This document shows positions 1-6,951 of a stretch of DNA of 8,478 bases, piece after piece; position 1 is the first letter of the stretch; each line of letters opens with the position of its first letter. Position numbers and translations under genes: made by a program. The notes under the pieces were generated by a model that did not search any database, was not told the DNA's origin, and saw nothing but the letters and a program-made list of their open reading frames with translations. Source of the stretch: Lachnospiraceae bacterium (GTDB lineage Bacteria; Bacillota; Clostridia; Lachnospirales; Lachnospiraceae); contig JAGAAH010000050.1 in the NCBI GenBank assembly GCA_017615375.1, positions 1 to 8,478 on the forward strand. Direction: 5' to 3'.

Positions 1-464
1 CATGTAAGAATCGCACCCGGACACTCCTTTGCATACTTAGCAGCTTTTACAATCATTGCGATTATTGTAGAGAAGTATAATCCCGCGCCAAGGATTCCGC
101 AAGTAAGAAGCATATCAAGATATACATTATGTGCATCCGCAAGTGTCTGACCGTTAAGAATCTCAGCAAGAAGATTAAAACGACTTATATTATTAAATCC
201 GATTCCGAATAATTTATCCTTTAAGCTTCCTTCACCGAATAACCTTATAGCCTCTTTCCAGATTTCCGCACGACCGGAGCCCCAATGATCGGCTATAACA
301 ATCTTATGAAGTAAAGCATCTTCTGCAATACTTGCAGCATTCTTATTGGCATATATAAAAGCTCCCGCGATTATAAGTAACAAGATGCCAAGTAAGATAA
401 ACCATATACGTGACATCCATACTCCGAGCTTTTCTACCAAAGGCTTTGCCAAAAATACCGCAAT
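1..464 (-). pseudogene. C-terminal part of O-antigen ligase/polymerase family protein, same frame as 465-1397, 3' end outside the window
   Basis: Read on the minus strand in the frame of the 465-1397 gene, this stretch stays open for 154 codons from the TGA at 465-467 to the window edge. The translation continues the family: a hydrophobic segment at about 351-401, then GSGRAEIW (258-281) and DAHNVYL (117-137), which match the GR..W and HN.YL signatures of the Wzy_C/O-antigen ligase domain, then another membrane segment. This is therefore the catalytic-loop half of the same gene, cut off by one stop codon. An ATG at 414-416 preceded by GGAG five bases upstream could restart translation and give a separate polypeptide beginning MSRIWF. 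Whether this is a dead gene, a split gene, a readthrough case or a base-call error cannot be told from the sequence alone. That it belongs to the upstream gene is close to certain. Confidence 0.75.
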
Positions 465-1397
465 TCAGAGAATTATAATTGCAATTGCAGCCCCTATAAT
501 AAGCTTATGATTCTCGAAAATCCATATAGTTATGTCCTCATTCATATGCGTATTCCAGTCATCCGTCGTATTATAGAAACGGCGCTGAATCAAAAGTCCC
601 GCATACATCATAGCCGCAACCATCCACAGACGGCGAAGCCATGTAGGATTTCTTAATGCAAATCCGATCGCTACAAGAATAGCAAACAACACGAAATAAA
701 AACCTGCGGAAGAACTCGAAAGTCCCGCAACCATATCGACCACAATTGCAATTCCCGTAATAATCAAAGTCGGGATATTCTTCTCAAGCATGAAGATTAC
801 GAGTAATACCGAAAGAAAGACAGCGCACATTGCGGAATACTGGTTCGAGTTACCGAACATACTTCTTAATCCCGTAAACTGTCTATATATCTGCCAGTTA
901 AAAGGATCATGCTGATAATACTGCATTATTCCCACTATATTCGTGATTATCGTCCATACCGCAAATCCTATCGATAATGCAAAGTGATGTCTTGCATATT
1001 TACTTACTATATAACCCGCAAGAACGGTAAGTCCCATAAAGAAGAATCCGGTTTTTCTATAATCATCACCGAAGAACGCTTCATGTCTTCCGACCGCCGC
1101 CAATGTACCTATAAGCCATACTATAAGTGTACTTGCAAAAAGTGCATCGATTATACCTATCTTTAACTTCTTATTTCCTATAGAATCAAGCTTCGGAAGG
1201 ACCAAAAGAAAACTTGCTATAACAAACACGGCCGTTCCCGCTATAAGAAGAATATTCTTATATTCATCATATAAGATATATCCCTGCACGCAAATCGTAC
1301 CGAATCCGAACATCATATAGAATAGAAAAGCCATACATAAGATGCCAATTCTGAAACTAATTTTCTTATCTACTGCATTTAATTTACCGTTCTTCAT
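465..1397 (-). CDS. O-antigen ligase/polymerase (Wzy/WaaL) family membrane protein, N-terminal part ending at an in-frame TGA
   Basis: A 310-residue, very hydrophobic protein with about nine or ten membrane spans (roughly residues 15-40, 48-68, 80-101, 116-132, 138-158, 188-204, 208-224, 230-247, 256-270, 297-310). The motif FGNSNQYSA at 181-189 resembles the GN.N segment common in O-antigen ligase/polymerase proteins, which join or polymerise lipid-linked glycans on the outer face of the membrane. The frame stops at TGA inside a hydrophobic helix, while family hallmarks continue in the same frame below 465, so the full protein should be at least 464 residues. The start at 1397 is supported by AGG nine bases upstream; this ribosome site overlaps the TAG stop of the dehydratase gene 10 bases away, so the two are probably co-transcribed and translationally coupled. 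Whether it acts as ligase or polymerase, and on which glycan, is not visible. Confidence 0.8.
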   Translation of the reverse strand: MKNGKLNAVDKKISFRIGILCMAFLFYMMFGFGTICVQGYILYDEYKNILLIAGTAVFVIASFLLVLPKLDSIGNKKLKIGIIDALFASTLIVWLIGTLAAVGRHEAFFGDDYRKTGFFFMGLTVLAGYIVSKYARHHFALSIGFAVWTIITNIVGIMQYYQHDPFNWQIYRQFTGLRSMFGNSNQYSAMCAVFLSVLLVIFMLEKNIPTLIITGIAIVVDMVAGLSSSSAGFYFVLFAILVAIGFALRNPTWLRRLWMVAAMMYAGLLIQRRFYNTTDDWNTHMNEDITIWIFENHKLIIGAAIAIIIL

Positions 1398-1407
1398 TAA
1401 TCATTAC

Positions 1408-3279
1408 CTACTTTACATCTTCTTTAATTACATATGAAGGAACGATTGCCTTAACCATATGTCTCATATCATCAGTCTCTTCTGCCGCTGCATCATGAAG
1501 TTCATGCAATGCCTTAAAGAATTTCTTCTCGTCGAATTCAAGCGGTTTGCCGATGAATATAAGATTATTGTTGGTCTTGGTAAGGCCTTCCTCTGCCTTA
1601 AGACATTCCTCATATAATTTCTCGCCCGGGCGAAGTCCCGTATATACAATCGGGATATCGACATCAGGCTCATAGCCGGATAACTTAATAAGGTTACGCG
1701 CCAAATCATCAATCTTAACAGGCTCACCCATATCAAGAACGAATATCTCGCCGCCCTTGGCATAAGCGCCCGCCTGCAATACAAGCGATACAGCTTCCGG
1801 AATCGTCATGAAATAACGAATTATATTCTTATCAGTTACGGTTACAGGGCCTCCCGCCGCAATCTGCTTCTTAAAAAGCGGAATGACGGAACCGTTAGAG
1901 CCAAGTACATTACCAAATCTAACCGCTACATAAGAAGTATCCGGATATTCACGCTCCATTGACTGAATAACCATTTCGCATATGCGCTTGGATGCTCCCA
2001 TGATATTGGTCGGATTAACCGCCTTATCTGTCGAGATAAGAACCATCTTCTTTGTACCGTACATGGCTGCAGCTTTCGCCACATTATATGTACCGAATAC
2101 GTTATTCTTAATTGCCTCGTTAGGACTATCCTCCATTAACGGCACATGCTTATGTGCTGCCGCATGGAATACTATCTCAGGCTTATACTGCTCAAATATG
2201 GAATTCACACGGTTAACATTACGAACGGAACCTATAAGTGCTTCAAGGTCGAGATTCGGGAAATTACGCCTAAGCTCCAACTGTAAATCGTATGTTGTAT
2301 TCTCATATATATCAAATATGATTAATTTCTTAGGATTATGCGCCGCAATCTGTCGACAAAGCTCGGAACCGATAGAACCGCCACCGCCCGTTACCATAAC
2401 TACGCGGTCCTTGATATATCCGATTACATCATCAATATTAATGGAAACCTGGTCGCGCCCAAGTAAATCGACAACTTCTACATCACGTAACGCTGATACT
2501 TTGACTTTCTCATTGATAATCTGCGCCATTGAAGGTAAGATTCTAAGCTTACATCCGGTGTTCTTACAGATATCGAGAATCGCTTTTCTTCTTGATGGCG
2601 GAAGATTCGGGATTGCGATGAAAATCTCTCTTATATGATACTTCTCAACCGCCCACGGAATCTTGGTATCATTACCGACAATCGGCGCACCTAAGATAGA
2701 GCTTCCAATCTTTTTCGGGTCCGCATCGATTACACACTTAACGCGATTCTTAATTAAACGGCTGCTTCTTATATCCTTAATAAGGTAACTTGCGGAATCG
2801 CCCGCACCTATAACCATTGTCGGGATTACTGTCTTGGAAAAATCTCCCTGCACATTGTTACGGATGATTCTTAAACCGCGATAAGAAAACCTGCTAAAAG
2901 CAGTCAATGTGACAAGAAAGAAAAAGAATAAAACATGATAAGAACGCGGCATACGCATATCAAGCATCGTAAGACCGGCTATCTGTGCGAGCGTTGCAAG
3001 GGCACATGCCATAATAACACTTATAAGCTCCTGAACGGATGCGTACTGCCACAAACTGCTATATAGACGAAAGGCTGCGAATATAACAAGCGTTACCAAT
3101 ACATTAATCCATGCATAATTATGCGCTGCCAGCTTGGCACTCGCTTCTACATTGGAGAATCTAAACTCAAATCTGGTAATCAAAGCCATATACATCGAGA
3201 ATACGATTGCAAGCATATCATATATAACAAACGCAAGTCGCCTTAACGGCTTTGACATATTATTAAGCGCCTTAATCAT
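1408..3279 (-). CDS. Membrane-bound CapD/WbpM/PglF-type nucleoside-diphosphate-sugar 4,6-dehydratase (polysaccharide biosynthesis)
   Basis: A 623-residue protein with four N-terminal membrane segments (about residues 11-35, 56-71, 85-106, 113-130), a first Rossmann-like domain (VIGAGDSASYLI at 157-168) and a C-terminal extended-SDR dehydratase domain with nucleotide-binding TGGGGSIGSE at 297-306. The active-site region STDKAVNPTN (416-425) followed by MGASK (427-431) is the family form in which Met replaces the usual SDR Tyr before the catalytic Lys. Further conserved blocks are HAAAHKHVPLME (372-383), RFGNVLGSNGSV (454-465) and GLRPGEK (548-554). Full-length homologues of about 600-650 residues convert UDP-GlcNAc or a related sugar to the 4-keto-6-deoxy form at the cytoplasmic membrane for capsule, exopolysaccharide or glycoprotein glycans; the exact substrate here is unknown. 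The ATG at 3279 is preferred over upstream GTG codons (3288, 3282) because AAAGG sits at normal spacing. It is the first gene of an operon with the downstream ligase-family gene. Confidence 0.93.
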   Translation of the reverse strand: MIKALNNMSKPLRRLAFVIYDMLAIVFSMYMALITRFEFRFSNVEASAKLAAHNYAWINVLVTLVIFAAFRLYSSLWQYASVQELISVIMACALATLAQIAGLTMLDMRMPRSYHVLFFFFLVTLTAFSRFSYRGLRIIRNNVQGDFSKTVIPTMVIGAGDSASYLIKDIRSSRLIKNRVKCVIDADPKKIGSSILGAPIVGNDTKIPWAVEKYHIREIFIAIPNLPPSRRKAILDICKNTGCKLRILPSMAQIINEKVKVSALRDVEVVDLLGRDQVSINIDDVIGYIKDRVVMVTGGGGSIGSELCRQIAAHNPKKLIIFDIYENTTYDLQLELRRNFPNLDLEALIGSVRNVNRVNSIFEQYKPEIVFHAAAHKHVPLMEDSPNEAIKNNVFGTYNVAKAAAMYGTKKMVLISTDKAVNPTNIMGASKRICEMVIQSMEREYPDTSYVAVRFGNVLGSNGSVIPLFKKQIAAGGPVTVTDKNIIRYFMTIPEAVSLVLQAGAYAKGGEIFVLDMGEPVKIDDLARNLIKLSGYEPDVDIPIVYTGLRPGEKLYEECLKAEEGLTKTNNNLIFIGKPLEFDEKKFFKALHELHDAAAEETDDMRHMVKAIVPSYVIKEDVK

Positions 3280-3288
3280 CACTATCAC

Positions 3289-3344
3289 CTTTCATACGTA
3301 TTTTCTCACGAATAGATTATAGCATATAAAATACTTATATACAA
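3289..3344 (-). promoter_or_regulatory. Extended -10 sigma-A-type promoter of the dehydratase operon
   Basis: Minus-strand TTGTAT (3339-3344) and TATAAT (3316-3321) are separated by 17 bases, and the -10 is preceded by TGC, making an extended -10 element. The expected start point near 3309 gives a leader of about 30 bases to the ATG at 3279, with the ribosome site GAAAGG at 3288-3293. The promoter lies just beyond the terminator of the upstream surface-protein gene, so the operon is likely transcribed independently. Confidence 0.75.
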
Positions 3345-3350
3345 ACAATT

Positions 3351-3388
3351 ATAAATAAAAGCGGAACCCACAATCACGTGGATTCCGC
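3351..3388 (-). terminator. Rho-independent terminator of the BspA-like gene
   Basis: On the minus strand, an 11-bp stem (3378-3388 with 3361-3371, one G-T wobble) closes a six-base loop (3372-3377) and is followed by TTTTATTTAT. It lies 14 bases after the TAG stop at 3403. On the plus strand the same hairpin is followed by GCTTTTAT, so it could work weakly in the other direction, but no plus-strand gene points into it. Confidence 0.88.
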
Positions 3389-3402
3389 GCTTTTATAGAT
3401 TT

Positions 3403-5256
3403 CTATCTTACTCTTATTCCTTTGACAGCCGTCCAGCCGGAGTATACTCTCTTACCGGTGGAATCAAGCTTCCAGCCTCTTACTCTAAAGTAATACGTTC
3501 TTCCCGATGTAAGCGAATTAAATACTCTCGATAACTTCGTTGCAGGATATATTGCACTGTTCGTCATATTTCTTGAAGAAGACACTTCTATCTGATATGC
3601 GGTGGCGCCCGACTTAGGCGCTTTCCAGGATACGGTTACGCATTTTCTGTAGCGCGATACCAAGCTTAAGTTCGTTGGCTTTCCGACCGTAACCTTGGTC
3701 CAGTGTGCATATAAAGTGATATTTCCTTCGCCGATTGTCGTCGAATAATATCTCTTGCCTTCCTTCTTATCATCATACCAGCCTGCAAACTTATATCCTT
3801 CACGAATCGCATCCGATGCAAGCTTGCCGACTTCTTCTCCCATGACATAAGACTTATACTTAGTCGTCATGGTTCCGCCGTTAGGATCGTATGTAATCGT
3901 TGCATTAACGATACCATGTTTTAAGATGACATTTGAATTGGCCGACTTAGTCTCTACTATTGCCTTGGCGTTCTCTTCCGTACACTCATCACGGTATCGA
4001 ACAATTATCTCGGTACCGGGCTCCGTCGCTGCATTAAGGAAACATTCCTTAGAACCTGTAACCTTTGCCGCAAACGTCATCTCCGTCGATAATACCTTAC
4101 AATTGGTAAACATGTTGTCGACCTTGGCGCATACCGCAAGATCCCATGCGGAAAGATTAGCGGTTGTGAGCTTTTCGCAATTATGGAACATCTTCGATGT
4201 ATCGGTTACACGACGCACGTTGAAATCATCAAGCACAATCGTCCTAAGATTCACGCAGTTAAAGAACATCTCCGACATATCGGTTACGTTATGCGTATCG
4301 AATTTGCGAAGATTAAGCGTCGTTAAGCCCTTACAACCCGAGAACATACCCTTCATCGTCTGCGCGGAACTTGTATCGAATCCGTCAAGCATAAGCTCTG
4401 TCAGACTCTCACAGCCTGCAAACATATTCTTCATGTTAATTACATTGGTCGTATCTATCTTAGCAAAGTAAATCTTTGACAGTGCGCGGCAGTTCTCAAA
4501 TAAGCTCTCCATCGAAACCACGCGGCTCGTATCCCACTTGCTTATAGCAAGCGACGTAAGATTCGTACAGTTTTTCAGCATGCCGTCCATGTAGTTTAAG
4601 TTCGGTGTCTTCCAATCGCTTATATAGAGATTCTTCATGTTACAGCCTAAGAACATCTCCGACATATTGCGGACATTCGTCGTATCGAATCTTTGCACGT
4701 CGAATGTCGAAAGCGACGTACAACCAGCAAACATACGCTTCATATTGGTTACGCGTGATGTATTAAACGTAGTCTGGAGCTTAACGAGTCCCGAACAATT
4801 CTCGAATAATCCCTCCATATCGGTTACGGAGGATGTGCTCCAGTTACCCGTAGTTACTTCTTTTAAAGATGTACAGCCTGCGAGCATGTAGCTCATATCA
4901 GTCAATGTGCTCATGTAGAATCTGGTCGTGTCAACAGATTCAAGATTCGTAAGACCATAAAGAAGGTATGATGCGTCCGTCATACCGGTAATACTTAATT
5001 TTGCGCTTTTAATATCCTTTGCATTGGAAAGCCACGGAATACCCGTCTTGCCGTTATGATTCTTGATATTGCCGTTACCTGATACGGTAAGACATCCCTT
5101 CGAATCAATCTCCCACGTAAGGCCGTCCACCTTTCCGCCCTTATTGGCAGCATGAACAATGCATGTCAAACCTTCCGGGAAGAAATGCGGCATAAGCATA
5201 TTAAATAGGAGCAAGAATATAAGCACGGCTCCTGTAAATTTACCAATCCTTTTCAT
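3403..5256 (-). CDS. Secreted BspA-like (DUF285 leucine-rich-repeat) surface protein with Flg_new/InlB and fibronectin-III-like C-terminal modules
   Basis: A 617-residue protein. Residues 1-37 form a signal peptide (basic start, hydrophobic 9-22, likely cleavage after HAA at 35-37). Residues 93-389 hold twelve repeats of the form M..MF.GC.SL, starting every 26 residues (twice 25), with one Cys in each of the last eleven; this is the BspA_LRR/DUF285 fold. Residues about 450-522 form a Listeria-Bacteroides (Flg_new) repeat with YDPNGG, EGYKFAGWYD and LYAHW. Residues about 525-617 are fibronectin-III-like, with YYFRVRGW. No LPXTG motif, GW module or membrane anchor is present, so retention at the surface would need another mechanism, or the protein is released. 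Such proteins commonly mediate adhesion, but the ligand here is unknown. The ATG at 5256 is chosen over one at 5277 because AAAGGAG (5265-5271) lies at ideal spacing and the signal peptide begins there. Confidence 0.9.
   Translation of the reverse strand: MKRIGKFTGAVLIFLLLFNMLMPHFFPEGLTCIVHAANKGGKVDGLTWEIDSKGCLTVSGNGNIKNHNGKTGIPWLSNAKDIKSAKLSITGMTDASYLLYGLTNLESVDTTRFYMSTLTDMSYMLAGCTSLKEVTTGNWSTSSVTDMEGLFENCSGLVKLQTTFNTSRVTNMKRMFAGCTSLSTFDVQRFDTTNVRNMSEMFLGCNMKNLYISDWKTPNLNYMDGMLKNCTNLTSLAISKWDTSRVVSMESLFENCRALSKIYFAKIDTTNVINMKNMFAGCESLTELMLDGFDTSSAQTMKGMFSGCKGLTTLNLRKFDTHNVTDMSEMFFNCVNLRTIVLDDFNVRRVTDTSKMFHNCEKLTTANLSAWDLAVCAKVDNMFTNCKVLSTEMTFAAKVTGSKECFLNAATEPGTEIIVRYRDECTEENAKAIVETKSANSNVILKHGIVNATITYDPNGGTMTTKYKSYVMGEEVGKLASDAIREGYKFAGWYDDKKEGKRYYSTTIGEGNITLYAHWTKVTVGKPTNLSLVSRYRKCVTVSWKAPKSGATAYQIEVSSSRNMTNSAIYPATKLSRVFNSLTSGRTYYFRVRGWKLDSTGKRVYSGWTAVKGIRVR
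4090..4980 (-). repeat. Twelve tandem DUF285/BspA leucine-rich repeats (78-bp coding period)
   Basis: Repeat starts at residues 93, 119, 145, 170, 196, 221, 247, 273, 299, 325, 351 and 377 of the BspA-like protein; ten of the spacings are 26 or 25 residues with only two at 25 besides the dominant 26. The conserved core is (T/N)(D/N)M..MF.(G/N)C.(S/N)L followed by a strand and a DT(S/T).V segment. The copies differ clearly in DNA sequence, so this is an old protein repeat, not a recent tandem duplication. A degenerate thirteenth unit (GSKECFLNA, residues 401-409) caps the array. Confidence 0.85.
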
Positions 5257-5264
5257 TGACACGA

Positions 5265-5271
5265 CTCCTTT
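5265..5271 (-). promoter_or_regulatory. Ribosome binding site deciding the BspA-like start
   Basis: AAAGGAG on the minus strand, eight bases from the ATG at 5256. It lies inside the 5277-5257 extension, so the upstream in-frame ATG at 5277 is unlikely to be the start. Confidence 0.8.
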
Positions 5272-5299
5272 CGGCATAGTACACCTATACTTACACTAT

Positions 5300-5328
5300 A
5301 TGATATATTTCGGCAAACCGTTAGTCAA
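5300..5328 (-). promoter_or_regulatory. Sigma-A-type promoter of the BspA-like gene, at the edge of the IS element
   Basis: Minus-strand TTGACT (5323-5328) and TATCAT (5300-5305) are spaced by exactly 17 bases, each one base off consensus. The predicted start near 5293 gives a leader of about 36 bases. The -35 box falls inside the sequence I take as the right terminus of the IS3-family element, so it may have been brought in by the insertion. Confidence 0.65.
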
Positions 5329-5372
5329 ATTTTAGACCGAATTTAATATTTTCGTATAAAAGTTCCCTCCGG

Positions 5373-6860
5373 TCAGATTACGCCCTGCTTAACTCTATAT
5401 TGCAGCGGGCTTAAACCTCCGAGAGATTCCTTAATGCGACCCGCTGCATACCAGAACATATATCCATTGATAATCTCAGTAAATTTCCTGATAGAGACAC
5501 CCACCCACGAGTGATTATAGAATATTTCATTCTTAAGTCGGCCGAAGAACCCTTCGCATGCCGAATTATCAGCGGAGCATGCTTTTCTCGACATAGACCG
5601 TGTAAGGCAGGCTTTATCGGTTGCTTTAATCCATTTGATATCCCTGTAATGCCAGCCTCTGTCGGAATGAATAACAGGCGCTTCGCCCTCTTTAAGCGTC
5701 TTAACTGCGGCATTGAGCATGTTTCCGACAAGTGCGGATGAAGGCGACGTCCCGATAGACCAGGCAACAGGCATACCGTCATAGCAGTCAATAATCGGGG
5801 ATAGATAGACTTTACCCGCAGGAATGCCGAACTCCGTGATATCCGTAAGCCATTTTTCATTAGGTCTATCCGCTATAAAAGTCCTATTCACTATATTCTC
5901 AGGTGCCGGAGATATCTCACCCTTATAAGAATTATACTTTCCCGTATAATTACCGGCTGTAAGATTTTCTTCTGACATAAGACGGCGTATAAGCTTACCG
6001 GAATAGAAAGTTCCGTCGTCTTTCTTTACACATTCTCTTATTCGTCTATAGCCATACGTCGCATAGGATTCTATGAAGGCTTGTCGTATACGATTACGAA
6101 GCATAGCATAATTATCGGAATGCGCTTTTATATGCTTATTATACATATAAGTGCTCTTAGGCATTTTGATTAAGCTAAGTAATTCCATTAAACCATACTT
6201 ATCACGAAGGGCATCAATCACCATAACCTTCTCTTTACTATTAAGGTTATCGGAGCTGATGCCCTTGTCTTTTTTTATCACGTTAACTGCCTCTTCAAGG
6301 ATATCTCTCTCCATTCGAAGCCTTCGTATCTCACGCTTAAGATTATCAATATCTTCCGACGATTCATACGCTTTAATTCCATTCGGTGCAATCTTTTCAA
6401 TCCACTTATATATGGCGGTTCTTGAGACCTTATACTTATATGCGATATCTGTAATGCTTGTCTCACCCTCATAATAATCAATAACCGCTTGTTCTTTTAA
6501 TTCTTTCTCAATCGCGGTTGTCGGCCTTCTGCTTTTATAATCCGTAAATTCATCGGGATATTGCTCGGTTATCCACGCTTTAAGAAGGGGTCTGCTCGGA
6601 TAATTCAAGTGTCTTATTGTCTTTGCTATATTATGACATTTCTTGTAATACCGCACCGCATGCTGCCTTTGCTCTTTCGAGTATCGCTTTTCTCTTGTCA
6701 TCGAGCTTTTAAGCTCTGAAGTTGCCGCGTATTCCTCATACCACCCTCGAAGTGATGTGTACTGCTTGGGATAACCAAGTTTCCTTTTCACTACTGCGAA
6801 ACTAAAGTTGCAATCAATGTATAACCTCACTGCTTCCATTCGTTCCTCATATGAATACAT
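5373..6860 (-). CDS. IS3-family transposase, single-frame OrfAB fusion with three N-terminal helix-turn-helix units
   Basis: A 495-residue protein. Residues about 1-45, 60-105 and 117-157 are three HTH-like units; the first two share a YS.E.R..AVR.Y pattern. A leucine-zipper-like coiled coil (about 169-197, with NLKREIRRLRMERDILEEA) follows, then an HTH_21-like stretch and an rve integrase core with the DDE triad D340 (WLTDITEF), D400 (HSDRGWHY) and E436 (DNSACEGFFG), the last two separated by the classic 35 residues; K443 in RLKNE also fits. Family members bind the IS ends and carry out copy-out/paste-in transposition. Most have orfA and orfB joined by a -1 frameshift; here both parts are in one frame. 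The ATG at 6860 is chosen because AAGGAGG (6867-6873) is six bases away; the frame is open to 6971 but without ribosome site support. The stop is TGA. All catalytic residues are present, so it may be active. Confidence 0.92.
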   Translation of the reverse strand: MYSYEERMEAVRLYIDCNFSFAVVKRKLGYPKQYTSLRGWYEEYAATSELKSSMTREKRYSKEQRQHAVRYYKKCHNIAKTIRHLNYPSRPLLKAWITEQYPDEFTDYKSRRPTTAIEKELKEQAVIDYYEGETSITDIAYKYKVSRTAIYKWIEKIAPNGIKAYESSEDIDNLKREIRRLRMERDILEEAVNVIKKDKGISSDNLNSKEKVMVIDALRDKYGLMELLSLIKMPKSTYMYNKHIKAHSDNYAMLRNRIRQAFIESYATYGYRRIRECVKKDDGTFYSGKLIRRLMSEENLTAGNYTGKYNSYKGEISPAPENIVNRTFIADRPNEKWLTDITEFGIPAGKVYLSPIIDCYDGMPVAWSIGTSPSSALVGNMLNAAVKTLKEGEAPVIHSDRGWHYRDIKWIKATDKACLTRSMSRKACSADNSACEGFFGRLKNEIFYNHSWVGVSIRKFTEIINGYMFWYAAGRIKESLGGLSPLQYRVKQGVI

Positions 6861-6866
6861 AGACAA

Positions 6867-6873
6867 CCTCCTT
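6867..6873 (-). promoter_or_regulatory. Ribosome binding site deciding the transposase start
   Basis: Perfect AAGGAGG on the minus strand, six bases before the ATG at 6860. This rules against the longer frame opening at 6971, which would overlap the end of the DUF3800 gene. Confidence 0.85.
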
Positions 6874-6902
6874 ATCAAAACCACACTAAAGAGTTGCTTA
6901 AG

Positions 6903-6944
6903 TATAGTATCATGATTATATGATAATTCTATAAAGGCAGTTAA
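6903..6944 (-). promoter_or_regulatory. Tentative transposase promoter with an overlapping dyad
   Basis: Minus-strand TATAAT (6915-6920) has a weak TTAACT (6939-6944) 18 bases upstream. An interrupted inverted repeat surrounds the -10: outer arms 6929-6933/6903-6907 and inner arms 6920-6925/6908-6913 around a six-base loop, with three unpaired bases on one side. It could be an operator for the transposase or simply A+T-rich chance symmetry. Confidence 0.35.
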
Positions 6945-6951
6945 ATTACAT

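Larger units (their letters stand above)
5322..6950 (-). mobile_element. IS3-family (IS150-like) insertion sequence, ends approximate
   Basis: The element is defined by its transposase gene plus short flanks. Imperfect candidate termini are GGCAGTTAAATTACA at 6936-6950 and TAGTCAAATTTTAGACC at 5322-5338, which share only a gapped core (AATTT.A..CC when both are read inward). I see no clear target-site duplication and no clean TG...CA tips, so the boundaries could be off by tens of bases. The length of about 1.6 kb is slightly long for the family, in line with the longer N-terminal region of the transposase. It sits directly after the DUF3800 stop and directly before the BspA-like promoter. 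Confidence 0.45.

Noticed and set aside
465..467. Selenocysteine or reassigned TGA in the ligase gene
   Set aside because: No convincing hairpin follows the TGA, a membrane helix is an unlikely place for selenocysteine, and the transposase ends normally at TGA, so general recoding is unlikely.
1982..2638. Long plus-strand open frame (218 codons) opposite the dehydratase gene
   Set aside because: It is antisense to a strongly conserved SDR coding region, shows no recognisable domain, and no promoter or ribosome site was seen; it is a codon-bias shadow.
3869..4471. Plus-strand open frame (200 codons) opposite the BspA repeats
   Set aside because: Its repeated composition simply mirrors the repeats on the other strand; no independent start signals.
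5335..5374. GACCG/CGGTC inverted repeat after the transposase as a terminator
   Set aside because: Only five base pairs with a 30-base loop and a poor U-run; too weak to call.
5285..6907. A 9-bp inverted match (CTATACTTA at 5285-5293, its complement at 6899-6907) as alternative IS ends
   Set aside because: It lies inside the BspA leader and the transposase promoter region, does not extend beyond nine A+T-rich bases, and such a match is plausible by chance.
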